Positions 20,630 to 30,145 of a DNA stretch of 31,244 nt are shown in pieces. A program made the position numbers and the translations under genes. Numbering within the stretch: position 1 is the stretch's first letter; every line of letters begins with the position of its first letter. The notes beneath the pieces are model-generated. The model was not told where the DNA came from, searched no databases, and saw only the letters and a program-made list of their open reading frames with translations. Origin of the DNA: Mesaphorura yosii (Eukaryota > Arthropoda > Collembola > Poduromorpha > Tullbergiidae); assembly GCA_009869945.1 (NCBI GenBank), contig WIXG01000625.1, positions 1 through 31,244 of the forward strand, read 5' to 3'.

Positions 20630-22415
20630 ATGCTGATCATGCCGTTATTTAGCCGCACGCGAAGGGCGCTTCCTTTTCTTTTTCTACTCCTCCTGCATCC
20701 ATTCTTCGTGTGTGAGGGTGCCCGGATCCTTTCTCTGTCAATGTTCGCCTCGAGATCCCATAAAAACGTGTACGAGCCCCTACTGCTTGAATTAAGTCGT
20801 CGGGGGCACGAAGTGACCAGTGTCAACCCCGTCCGGAGCTCCTCCACTAACAGCAGCTCCAACGCCAGCTCCGTCCGTGAAATTGTGGGCATCCCCATCG
20901 ACGTGCTGATCCCCACGAGCACACCAGCGGGCGGCGGGGGCTTCAACGTGTTCGACCATATCGAAGCTTTTCAGGGGTCAATGTTCAGCAGCCTGCAGGG
21001 GTACCTCACTTGGCTGCAGGGCACACAGCGGCGGTGTCCCGAATTCTTCGCCCTGCCGCAAATCCAGGCAGTCCTTCAACCCACCGACGGCGGCACCAAG
21101 CCGCCCTTCGACCTTGTGCTGATCAACCCCGTGTCCAACGAATGCCTGCTTGGCGCCGTGCACCGACTCGGAGTCCCTTCGATCTTCATCACGACGCTGA
21201 CGACTCCTTTCTGGATCGCGGGCCCGGCCGTCGGCGACCCGACGCTTCCCTCGCATATCCCTTCCTTCTTCTCGATGGTCCCGCCGAATGCAGTCTGGCC
21301 CTTTCGGGAGCGGCTCGACGCCTTCCTCTGCCACGTCTTACTCACGGTGTTTATGGACTTTGTGTACTATCCTTGGGTAGAATCCTTGTACAGAGCGGAG
21401 TTTGGGTCCGCCACGCCTGGCGTGCATGAAATCATGGCCAATGCGAGTCTGATCCTGTCCAACAGCCACTACTCGCTTAATTTTCCAAGGCCCACCATGC
21501 CAAATCACATCGACGTAAGTCTACAGTCGATAAATCGAGTCCTTGTACGAATTCAAATTTTCCTGCGTTCTTCAGGTGGGGGGAATGCACTGCAGACCCG
21601 CGCGGCCTCTACCGGCCGACCTGGACGAGTTCCTCAGGTCAGGCGAGGAGGGCTTCATTTACTTTTCAATGGGCTCCGTGATCCAGGCCAATGCCATGCC
21701 GCCGGAGTATCGGGCCCTCTTTCTGAATACCTTCTCCGCCCTCGCCTCGGGTTCGGGCGCGAGAACGCGCACTGGCGAACCCGTCCGTGTGCTCTGGAAA
21801 TGGGAGAACGAAACCCTCGGTGGAGTCGTGCCGCCGCCCGGCGTGAAGATCAGCCGTTGGGTCCCTCAGCAGGACGTGTTGGGCCACCCAAAGTGTAGGC
21901 TTTTCATCACACACGGCGGGCTGCTGAGCACGGAGGAGGCGGTTTTCCACGGGCGCCCGCTGATTGGCTTCCCGATCTACGGCGACCAGCACAATAACAT
22001 GAAACACGCCCAGGACGCGGGCTTCGCGTTGAAACTCGATTTCTCGAGCCTGACGGAAGAGATTTTGATGGACGCGATCACGACCGTGCTGCAGGAGCCG
22101 AGATTTAAGGCTCAGGCGCTCGCCCTCTCGAAGACTTTCAGGGACCGCCCGCAGTCAGCGCTTGATTTGGCTGTTTACTGGGTGGAGTACGTGCTCAGGC
22201 ATGGTGGAGCTCCTCATTTGAAATCTCCCGCCAGATTATTGAGCATGTGGGCGTATTACTCGGTGGATGTGATCGCGTTTTTGGCGGCCTGCGTACTGAT
22301 TCTGGTGTATGCCGCATATAAACTGATTTTCGTACTGTTCAAACTGGTTTTCGGGAGTGAAGGTGGCCTTCACCGCGCTGAAAAAACGTCCCAACAGAGA
22401 AAGAAAATGCAATAA
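20630..22415 (+). CDS. UGT: UDP-glycosyltransferase, membrane-anchored
   Basis: Endoplasmic-reticulum UGT transferring sugar from a UDP-sugar to lipophilic acceptors (phase II detoxification). Exon 1 is 20630-21514 and exon 2 is 21576-22415, with a 61-bp GT-AG intron, giving 574 residues (or 571 from the second ATG at 20639). There is an N-terminal signal peptide (ALPFLFLLLL), SHKN...LSRRGHEVT with the family's catalytic-region His, then VGGMHCRPA.PLP and FIYFSMGS. The UGT signature from WVPQQDVLGHPKC through FITHGG to DQHNN lies at about 390-434. A C-terminal membrane segment (about 522-554) is followed by a short basic tail. This architecture is that of animal UGTs, not of the bacterial-type UGTs of mites. 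The stop codon sits inside AATAAA. The GST gene follows on the same strand. Confidence 0.95.
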
Positions 22416-22416
22416 A
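22411..22416 (+). terminator. Polyadenylation signal overlapping the UGT stop codon
   Basis: AATAAA at 22411-22416 includes the stop TAA (22413-22415). An ATTAAA variant lies near 22595, so a longer 3' UTR is also possible. Confidence 0.5.
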
Positions 22417-22663
22417 TCAAGCAATAAGTCGCGTTCATTCCAGCTCCAGAGAGATTGCGAGTTCCAGCTCATCGCTTTCGCTTGTCCTTGCCGAGAGAGG
22501 TCTTTCTAAATCTTTCCATTCAATTCTGTAGCTCAGTTGCATCCGCACTGCACGCCGTGCTTTTGCATTGCTTTAATCAATCGTTCCCGCACCATTAAAT
22601 TAGCAAATCTTCAAATTGCACTGCGACCAGCTCTAGTCTACAATTAACTAACTACTGATCGTG

Positions 22664-23597
22664 ATGGCTGCTAAACCACTCGTACTGGGATACTGGGACA
22701 TTCGTGGGGTAAGTCAAGTCACCAGTTAATTCGTTAATTGACACCATTAAAGTGATAAAGTATTGTATTAATTGGTTCAACTTGCACTTCGCACGTGAAA
22801 GCCACAAGCCACAACTTGAATTGGATAATCGATAACCACGTATCACGCTAATTTCCCATCAAATTCGTTAATTCGCAGTTGGCGGCTCCGATCCGGCTCC
22901 TGCTCGCCTACTCAGGCCAGCCGTGGGAGGACAAACTGTACGTCACCGGCCCGGCTCCAAACTACGATAAGAGCGGGTGGCTCGGCGAGAAATTCAACCT
23001 CGGCCTGGATTTTCCGAACGTAAGTCTCTAATTAGCTGCCAAACAGCAATTATCTTGCCTTGGGCCTCTGAATTGGAGCTTATCAGTGTCGGTCCTCTTC
23101 TCTGCTGGATTTAGAATCCGTACCTGATCGACGAAGACGCGGGGATTCGCCTGACCCAATCAAAGGCGATTCTCCGCTACTTGGCTCGGCGCTTCGGCTT
23201 GACTCCTGCAACGGATGCTGAGTGGATCCGCGTCGATCAGGCCGAATTCGAGGAGTCGGACCTCCGTTCAGGGTTCAGCAACCTCTGCTACAATCCGGAG
23301 TTCGACAAGGTGCGCCCGGAGGGGGCGAAGAACCTCCGACTCAAGCTGGAGCAGTGGAACAAGTTTCTCGGAGCTGGGCCGTGGATCGCCGGCTCTCGCC
23401 TGACGTACGTCGACTTTTCGCTGTACGACATTCTCGATCAGATTCTGCAACTGGAGAAAGGGGCACTGGAGGGCTTCGACGTGCTAAAGGAGTACATGGC
23501 ACGGTTCGGGAAACTGGAGAAGGTCGAGGCTTATATGAAATCGGATCGCTACATCAAATACCCGCTTAATAACCGCATGGCGAAGTTCGGCGGGTAA
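22664..23597 (+). CDS. GSTM: Glutathione S-transferase, mu class
   Basis: Cytosolic enzyme conjugating glutathione to electrophiles. Exons are 22664-22708, 22879-23019 and 23115-23597, with introns of 170 and 95 bp, GT-AG, all phase 0, giving 222 residues (mu class about 218). The glutathione site is seen in LGYWDIRGLAAPIR, whose Tyr is the catalytic residue of mu GSTs, in NLGLDFPNNPYL (the mu-type LDFPNLPYL block), and in LTQSKAILRYLAR. The C-terminal helical domain holds GPWIAGSRLTYVDFSLYDIL. It lies downstream of the UGT in the same direction and ends 119 bases before the stop of the convergent release factor gene. Two AATAAA signals follow the stop. Confidence 0.95.
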
Positions 23598-23623
23598 AAT
23601 CCACCAAAAATCTACACCAAAGC

Positions 23624-23674
23624 AATAAAACTGTCGTCCTCTTGTCAATCTCTGTCAATTCTGGTCGAAATAAA
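23624..23674 (+). terminator. Two polyadenylation signals of the GST
   Basis: AATAAA at 23624-23629 and 23669-23674. Use of the second would bring the transcript end close to, or into, the convergent release factor transcript. Confidence 0.6.
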
Positions 23675-23705
23675 GAGAAATTGGAATTCATGTCCAGCCA
23701 TCGAC

Positions 23706-23711
23706 TTTATT
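23706..23711 (-). terminator. Polyadenylation signal of the release factor gene
   Basis: Minus-strand AATAAA only five bases beyond the stop codon at 23717-23719, implying an unusually short 3' UTR. Confidence 0.65.
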
Positions 23712-23716
23712 CAAAT

Positions 23717-24946
23717 TCAAGCCTTAACCGCCTTGTTGACGCCCACAACCTGCCCAAACATTTGCATGAGCCTCTCATTCCTGTCGTACTCCTTCAGTCT
23801 CTCGATCATCGCCTCCAGCGGCTTCCCACCAGCCAAAAACCCTGGCAAGTCATGCGTCGTCGCCCCAATTCGGTGGTCGGTCACTCTGTCCTGTGGCCAG
23901 TTGTAAGTTCGGATCTTCTCATTCCTGCCACCTCCCCCAACCTGCAGCTTGCGGGCGGAACGGGTCGCCGCTGTCTCGGCCTGCAGCTTCGCGTCGAACA
24001 ACCTCGCCCGAAGGAGCCTCAGTCCCAGCTCCTTGTTTCTGATCTGCGACCGCTCCATCTGCGAGTCGACACTGATGCCCGTCGGGATGTGCGTTATGCG
24101 GACGGCGCTCTCCGTCGTGTTGACATGCTGCCCCCCGGCCCCGCTCGCCTTCTTCGTCTCGAACCGGAGTTCGTGGGCGGGGATGTCGAGCGGGGTGCCC
24201 GCCGCCGCTTCGGCGCTCGGGGCGGGCAGTACGGCGACGGTGGCTGTGCTCGTGTGGATCCGACCGGCCCGCTCCGTCGCCGGGACGCGCTGCACGCGGT
24301 GGACGCCGCCTTCGTAGCGAAGCGCAGCGTAGGCGCCGTAGCCCGCCACGGACAGCGACGCATGCCGGAGTCCGCCGAGCTCCGAGATGCCCTGGGCGAG
24401 CAGCTGTAGGCTCCACCGGCTTTGCACGTACGCCACGTACATGTCAAACAGCTCCTGCGTGAAGAGCATCGCCTCCTGCCCACCCACGCCTGCGCTCAGC
24501 TCCAGAATGAGCTCGGATCCATGGGTCTCAAGTTCGTCGGGTGGGAGGACGGCAGCGAAGAATTCGGCTTCGAGCTCCTGCAGGATGGCGCGAACGCCGA
24601 CGGCGTCCGCTCGTGCGAGCTCGGCGAGGTCCCGATTTGGCTCGGTGGAAGACATGCGCTCCAGTTCGGCGAGTTCTTCCAGCTTGGCGTGGATGGTGGC
24701 TACGATCGGGGCGACGTGTGCGTTGGCGTGACCGCCATGGCTTTGGGTACTGGCACTGGCGTGGAAGGAGTCGATGTACTGGCGGACAGCGGGGTGGGAC
24801 AGCGAAAGCTTCGACGTCAAAGACGAGGTGGAAGCCGAGGTCGAGTACAGATGGCAACCGCGTCGAAGTTGCGGTAGAAAACGCGGCGGGATTTTCAAAA
24901 GCCTGAACGCCAAGGCGCTTTTATTCTTCAGTCGTGACACGAGCAT
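23717..24946 (-). CDS. MTRF1L: Mitochondrial translation release factor 1 (MTRF1L type)
   Basis: Class I release factor that ends mitochondrial translation at UAA/UAG. Intronless, 409 residues. The first about 40 residues are Arg/Lys/Leu/Ser-rich without acidic residues, as expected for a mitochondrial targeting peptide. The PAT tripeptide that reads the stop codon is at 222-224 within HRVQRVPATERAGRIHTS, as in bacterial RF1, and the peptidyl-hydrolysis GGQ motif is at 271-273 (SGAGGQHVNTTESAVRITH). LSAGVGGQEAM at 150-160 is a conserved domain 2 block. The PAT without insertion fits MTRF1L rather than MTRF1. The Met at 24944-24946 is preceded by AT-rich non-coding sequence. The gene is tail-to-tail with the GST. 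Confidence 0.95.
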   Translation of the reverse strand: MLVSRLKNKSALAFRLLKIPPRFLPQLRRGCHLYSTSASTSSLTSKLSLSHPAVRQYIDSFHASASTQSHGGHANAHVAPIVATIHAKLEELAELERMSSTEPNRDLAELARADAVGVRAILQELEAEFFAAVLPPDELETHGSELILELSAGVGGQEAMLFTQELFDMYVAYVQSRWSLQLLAQGISELGGLRHASLSVAGYGAYAALRYEGGVHRVQRVPATERAGRIHTSTATVAVLPAPSAEAAAGTPLDIPAHELRFETKKASGAGGQHVNTTESAVRITHIPTGISVDSQMERSQIRNKELGLRLLRARLFDAKLQAETAATRSARKLQVGGGGRNEKIRTYNWPQDRVTDHRIGATTHDLPGFLAGGKPLEAMIERLKEYDRNERLMQMFGQVVGVNKAVKA

Positions 24947-25187
24947 TTAAAGATTTTCTTATCCGGTATTTGAATCTGTTGATAAAGAAGTAGAGCACAA
25001 ATTGGAATCATAAGTCAAAATAGGATAAGAAACTACAAGCTAATGTTTAAAGTAAAGTTTCTGAGTAGGATTCACTGATAACAAGCACAAATATGCGAAT
25101 TGGAGTTCATAGTTCAAGTTTAAAATAGAAGCGTAATTATTAATTATTCGTGTGTGCGTCGTAGTGTCATTTAATGATTTAATTGTG

Positions 25188-25410
25188 GAACGGGCCGAAC
25201 AAACAAGGCGAAGCCTGGCCCACGCCAACGCCAACGCCCGAGTCCACACGCGCGGGGGCTCCGACGACGGCGGCGGGCCGCGCGTCGCCTGCCCAGGAAA
25301 TCTCCCAGAGGACGGCCTCCGGAGGAGGCACGATGCGGCGGCCGGCTCGCGAACGAATGGAACCAGTGAAGCCGCTTCTGCTGCTGTTGTGGCGCCGTAA
25401 TTCCAGTGAC
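25188..25410 (-). other. GC-rich island, probable but unassigned coding exon
   Basis: A sharply bounded GC-rich block within AT-rich spacer. All three minus frames are open. One reads as a plausible C-terminus (IVPPPEAVLWEISWAGDA, then SGVGVGVGQASP, ending FGPFHN, stop near 25188), entered from an acceptor-like GCTTATCAG. The plus strand also has an 82-codon frame (25152-25400). A possible upstream minus exon carries an ATG directly at a GTAAGTG donor near 26033. No family is recognised and neither strand nor frame is certain. Confidence 0.3.
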
Positions 25411-26585
25411 TGATAAGCAATTGACCCACTGACGTGTTAATTATTGTCGACGATCATCGACTAATTGATTTACTGATTATTAAGCTGATTTACTTATTAT
25501 TACACCGCCAGATAACCGATGGGCACGCTAACTGACTGAATGTACTCGCTTAAACTAGTTTTAAACTAGTTTATCAGTGAATCTCCACTCAGAATATGTT
25601 ACGTGAATAAAAGAAACTGACCTACGCACTGACTGTTGTATTTAATTGGGCTTCGATGTCTGATCAACCTGCAATCATAAAGAGAAAGAGTAAGATTAGA
25701 CATGAATTTGGGCAGTGGCAGTGATAAGCGACCGACCATTGACTAAGAATAAGCATGAATTAATTAATTACCTTAATTTAGCACAGCAGCTGGCAGGCAG
25801 GCAAGTAAGGCGTTGGCATTGAGCTTTGGTCGCGAATTCTGATGAGTTGATGAGTTCGTCGCCACAGTCAGCAGCCCAGCAGCTCCTTCGTCCAGTCCCC
25901 TCTCGCATAGCTTATGCAAATTTCTTAATTACCATTCTTGGAACTACAACAACGTGAAATTAACAATTAGCACAAAAGAACAGCGCTCAGCACGTTGCAC
26001 GGAGCCTGCCTAAGATTTGAAAATTCACTTACCCATAGCCAAGAGCCAGAGAGCAGGCAGGAGCCGAGCCGCGCGAGCGATGCGAAGCGAATCGAATCAG
26101 AATCAGGCGTCTGCTTTGTTCTTATTCTTCTTCGCCAATTTGATCGTTTCGAACGGTAAATTCTCCAATCGTCAAGTGGCCAAATTAATTCGACTCCTTA
26201 TCTCTTCCGCATCCTTTCCGCTCGTGCGATCTGCGATCTTTCCTCGTCTCGTCTCGTTGCGGTCTGATACTCTTTAAGCGTAGCGGCTGAGATCGCTGAG
26301 AGCAAGATTGAATTGAGCATGAGAGATCAGCTGATCTCTGATTCAAAAGCATCTGCATGCAATGCAAAAGTGCATTTGACTTGGACTTAGAATTGTGCTT
26401 TGCAGGAGCCAAACAGGTTTCTCTTCTGCGCCCGCCGGCAATCTGGCTCGATTTCATTCATTTTCAACCCCAAAATGTAAGTTGGTGCTTCGGTTGGTGG
26501 TGCTCTGAGCCGTTTCAACGTATCCATGCCAGTATTTGCTTAATTAGTGACCTGATAAGCGCGGTACAGTACAAGATAAGCAAGA
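25411..26585. other. Intergenic region with candidate 5' exons
   Basis: AT-rich with no recognised protein. Minus-strand splice-like sites are a GTAAGTG donor at about 26033-26027 and a polypyrimidine acceptor ending GCAG near 25671. On the plus strand AAAATGTAAGTT (26472-26483) looks like the donor of an ABCD3 5' UTR intron, with an acceptor such as GGTACAG (about 26566-26571) before the start codon. Confidence 0.35.
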
Positions 26586-28730
26586 ATGGGCAACATTCTG
26601 AGCGCGCCTTCCCCAGCCGCCCAATTCCGGGGACTTCGCTGGCTCTTTTTCGGATCTTCGCTCGGCTCCGCGGCTCTAATCTTCCATTTCTACAGGAAAT
26701 CCTTATCGGCAGGCCACAGCGGCGGAGGAGGTAGCAGGTAAACAGTCAATTCCAGCTTTTATCAGCTGCTGAGTGCTCATAATTCGATGAAAGATCCTGT
26801 TTTTGACCGAATTCAGTACTCTTAAACGGAAATATTCTTGCTTAGGGTCATCAAACGGGATCCAACGCCCCAATTTGGCGAAAAGGGAAGTAAATCGAGG
26901 AAAGAAGTCGATGCCGCCTTTCTTCACCAACTCCGACGTCTCTTCCGCATCCTCATCCCGTCATGGCGCTCGTCCGCAATCCCCCACTTGTCTCTTATCA
27001 CTGTCCTGCTTCTCGTCCGCTCCCTCTGCGACGTGTGGACGATTTACCTCGGCACTCTGCTCGAGTCCGCGATCATCACACAGAACAGACCGCGGTTCGG
27101 CCGCCTCCTCCTCCAGTTTGGAGCCACGATGCCCGCCATGGCGCTAATCAACTCCGGACTGAAGTACTGCACAGAGCGCCTCCAGCTGCAGTTCAGGGCA
27201 AAGCTGACGGAGGCTCTGCTTCGGATGTACATGAAAGACCTCACATTTTACAGGGCTCAGCAACAGCAGCAGCCTTCGACATCGAAATCTTCGACGCCTT
27301 CGACATCGAAAAGCCAGAGCCATCACTTGAATCAGGGCACAATCGACCAGCTGATTACGGCGGACGTCGACAAACTCACAAGCACGCTAACGGCGCTTTA
27401 CTCGCAGCTCGCCAAGCCGGTGCTGGACATTCTGATCTACGTATGGGGCATCAGCGCCACCGTCGGCCCGCAGGTGCCTGCGTACATGTGCAGCTACCTC
27501 GCGATCGCTGCCGCCCTCCTCCTCCGCCTCCGCGCGCCGTTGGCCCGCCTCACCGCGACCGAAGCGGTCCTCGAGGGTGAATTCCGCTTCTGCAACGCCC
27601 GACTCGCGCTGCACGCCGAGGAAGTGGCCTTTTACGGGGGCGGGTCCTGGGAACTCCACCGCCTGCTCGACGCGTTCAGGGCACTGCGTAGGCACCTCGC
27701 CGCCTTCGTCGAATTCAAGTTTGTGGTGCAGTGGGCCGAAAACATTGTGGCGAAATACGCAGCAACCGTCGTCGGCTACTACGCCGTGAGTCGCCCGTTT
27801 CTTGGCGGAGGGCCTCGCGCGGCCGCGCTGGCGGACCTCAGTCACCAAGAACGCCTGGAGACGTACTACAAGTCGGGGCGGATGCTCGTCAACCTCGCCC
27901 AGGCCATCGGGCGTCTTGTGATTAACGGCAAGGACGTCGCTAAGCTCGCGGGGGTCACGGCGAGAGTGCATGAGCTCATGCAGGAGTTGGAGACCCTTCA
28001 CGATGGAGCCGGCCAAGAGGCGGAGCTTTCTGAAGGCGACGGCGGCTCGACGATCCACTTCGACCGTGTCCCCGTCGTGACTCCATCGGGCGAGGTTCTC
28101 CTCCGAGAACTGAGCCTCAGCCTGCAGCCAGGCGTGAACGTCCTCGTGTGCGGGCCGAACGGCTGTGGGAAGTCGAGCCTGTTCAGAATCCTTGGGGGAC
28201 TCTGGCCTCTGCGTGGAGGAAGCCTGAAGAAGCCGTCTGGGGACCTTTTCTACATTCCACAGCGGCCTTACATGCCCCTCGGGACACTGCGGGACCAAAT
28301 TATTTACCCCGACTCGGTGGAGGACATGCGAGGGACCGACGAGGACTTGGCGGCGATTCTCCGTGTTGTGGACCTCGAATGGCTCGTGGGCGGTAGTTCG
28401 CAGGCGCAGGCGCCTGGCTCCGTCCGTTCGTGGAACTCGGTCGAAAACTGGATGGACGTCCTCTCCGGCGGCCAGAAACAGCGACTCGTCATGGCTCGGC
28501 TCCTTTATCACCGACCCCGCTTTGCGATTCTCGACGAGTGCACAAGCGCCGTGAGTGTGGACGTCGAGGGCGCCATCTACGCTCACTGCAAGTCAGTGAG
28601 CATCACCCTACTAACGGTGAGCCACCGAAGGAGCCTCTGGGCACACCACGACTTCTTCCTGCACATGGACGGGAAGGGCGGCTACGAGTACGGAGCCATC
28701 ACGGAGGGGACGACGCCGTTTGGGACGTGA
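26586..28730 (+). CDS. ABCD3: Peroxisomal ABC half-transporter ABCD3 (PMP70)
   Basis: Imports long or branched acyl-CoAs into peroxisomes as a dimer. Exon 1 is 26586-26737 and exon 2 is 26846-28730, with a 108-bp GT-AG intron, giving 678 residues (human about 659). Exon 1 encodes a short N-terminal hydrophobic stretch. Membrane segments follow (LSLITVLLLVRSLCDVW, MAYL-like region, AKYAATVVGYYAVSRPFL), with the EAA-like EEVAFYGG. The ATPase domain has Walker A GPNGCGKSS (487-495), signature LSGGQKQR (590-597), Walker B FAILDE (610-615) and switch His in VSHR (643-646). It ends ITEGTTPFGT, close to the PMP70 C-terminus. The cytosolic loop at about 189-219 is replaced by a Gln/Ser/Thr-rich insert, and the usual N-P-D-Q motif reads T-I-D-Q. 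Confidence 0.96.
27273..27320 (+). repeat. Imperfect 24-bp tandem duplication in ABCD3
   Basis: Two adjacent copies starting CCTTCGACATCGAAA at 27273 and 27297 encode the two PSTSKS units of the Ser-rich insert. Confidence 0.75.
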
Positions 28731-28858
28731 CACGTGAAAAATCCGACAGCCGGAGCCGATGACATTCGAGAAGTCCTTGCATTGATTTTTTTTTTGCTCA
28801 ATTTTGAGTTTGACACTCTTGGAACTCAGAACTCTAGCTGTCATGCACAATAAGCAAA

Positions 28859-28872
28859 AATAAATTTTTATT
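28859..28872. terminator. Overlapping, opposed polyadenylation signals
   Basis: AATAAA (28859-28864) serves ABCD3 on the plus strand, and TTTATT (28867-28872) is AATAAA for the minus strand, five bases beyond the stop codon of the 28878 frame. Together they support a convergent gene on the minus strand. Confidence 0.6.
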
Positions 28873-28877
28873 CGCTT

Positions 28878-29301
28878 TCAGGGCGTAATGCGAATGCCGT
28901 GCGTTTTGCGGCCCGGCCCTGAATTGAGGGATAGAGTCTGTTCTTGCCAATGCGACTTGCCATTGGCAAACGGCCGTTCACGCATTGTATGTTCTGTGCT
29001 GCGCATGAAGGTGCGGGTCAGCGAGCAGATGCGCATTGCAGAAGCTGGATTCCCAATCTTAGAGGCCGATCTTTCACAGTAGGAGTTCATCGTCCTCTTT
29101 GGTTCGTACCATTGGCCTGGTCATATTCTGCACAGTGCAGGGTTGACCGTATTGGTTGGCTGCCGAGATGTCTTTGGAGACGTCCACGTCATGGAAGTGG
29201 ACGAGATGGAAAACACAATGCGAGAGGTGCTCGGGGTGCAAACGATTAACAGTTGCCCCAAACGCAAAGCATGCTATCGCAAGAAGAGTCGCTAATGTCA
29301 T
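28878..29301 (-). CDS. Predicted small secreted protein, unrecognised
   Basis: An ATG at 29299-29301 starts a short signal-peptide-like segment (TLATLLAIACFAFG), followed by a His/Cys-containing stretch (HPEHLSHCVFHLVHFHD, QYGQPCTVQNMTR). The frame can reach a GTACGA donor (exon 1, 29301-29110). A 52-bp intron ending CTCTAAG then leads to exon 2 (29057-28878), phase 0 on both sides, giving 123 residues with a basic C-terminus. Unspliced, it ends at 29074 after 75 residues. A minus-strand polyadenylation signal right behind 28878 supports the spliced form. No family recognised. Confidence 0.4.
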
Positions 29302-29505
29302 AACTACTGCTGCTGAGTTGGTATTTAGATTGCGACTGGTGAGTCGGTACAAGCTCCATCGTCGAATGGCTTGGACGTGTAATAACCTTTGAATACCTTT
29401 CCAAACTGACAGGTTCCAAGCAAATGCTTTCATCTAGGAGACAAGAAACGAAACAAGTACGTGCCACAGAGATTTTGATAGATTCAATGATTTTTCATGA
29501 CAGAC

Positions 29506-29868
29506 CTATTCTGAATTGATTTCTAGGGATTTGGTTAATTCAGCAGATGCTGTACTCGTCGGCGGCACTTTTTGATATATCTTGCTTACTTCGGACCATG
29601 ACTCCATCTGTTCTGTTGTCACACTCTCGCTCTGAGTTGAACTCTTTACCTTTACCCTTACACGGTAGTAAAGAAATCTTGCGACGATCATCGCCACCAG
29701 TAAAACAGAACTGATCCAAAGAATGAGCTGGACGTGGGCCACCCGCTGCTGGCTTGGTTGTGGCCCTGATTGTGATGATACTCCAGCGTTGCAGTATCCG
29801 TAAACACTTCCATGGTTAAATTGGCAGATACCTTCACAGCAAGGCGCCCATGTAAATCCAAACTCCAC
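29506..29868 (-). CDS. C-terminal exon of a single-pass membrane protein with Cys-rich ectodomain
   Basis: Entered from an acceptor (CTTCTCAG, 29869-29876) and closed by a stop at 29506. The 120 residues begin with a Cys cluster (WAPCCEGICQFN, then YGYCNAG) with the CC-x-x-x-C spacing of disulfide-rich knottin-like domains. A strong membrane helix (LILWISSVLLVAMIVARFLYY), a basic stop-transfer RVRVKVK and a Ser/Thr/Glu-rich cytoplasmic tail follow. The upstream half of the ectodomain is not certain. A donor GGGTGAGAG near 30009 and a signal-peptide-like short frame (MGFVSLSVFLVKLLVITA, from 30312) are candidates. Not recognised as a known receptor family. Confidence 0.45.
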   Translation of the reverse strand: MEFGFTWAPCCEGICQFNHGSVYGYCNAGVSSQSGPQPSQQRVAHVQLILWISSVLLVAMIVARFLYYRVRVKVKSSTQSESVTTEQMESWSEVSKIYQKVPPTSTASAELTKSLEINSE

Positions 29869-30145
29869 CTGAGAAGCCCATCAAATTTGCATTTGGAGAA
29901 GATAGTTCTCCACTGCTCGTCGACGTCTGACACAGATTCCATACCAATACTGGTTGATGGTACAATCTACTTGCACAGAATGGGAACAAGATTATTAGTG
30001 ACTCTCACCCTGCGGTATAGTTCCTACAAGTACATTACTTATGTAATTAATTTTTCTACCACGTGGCACTGTCACCCGCTTCGATTTTTACTTTGCATCC
30101 TGCCACGAACCACGTCCTGCCCTTTACAATTCGATCTCCGTGTTA

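Noticed and set aside
27387..28586. 399-codon ORF antisense to ABCD3
   Set aside because: Same cause as above; the plus frame has all ABC motifs.
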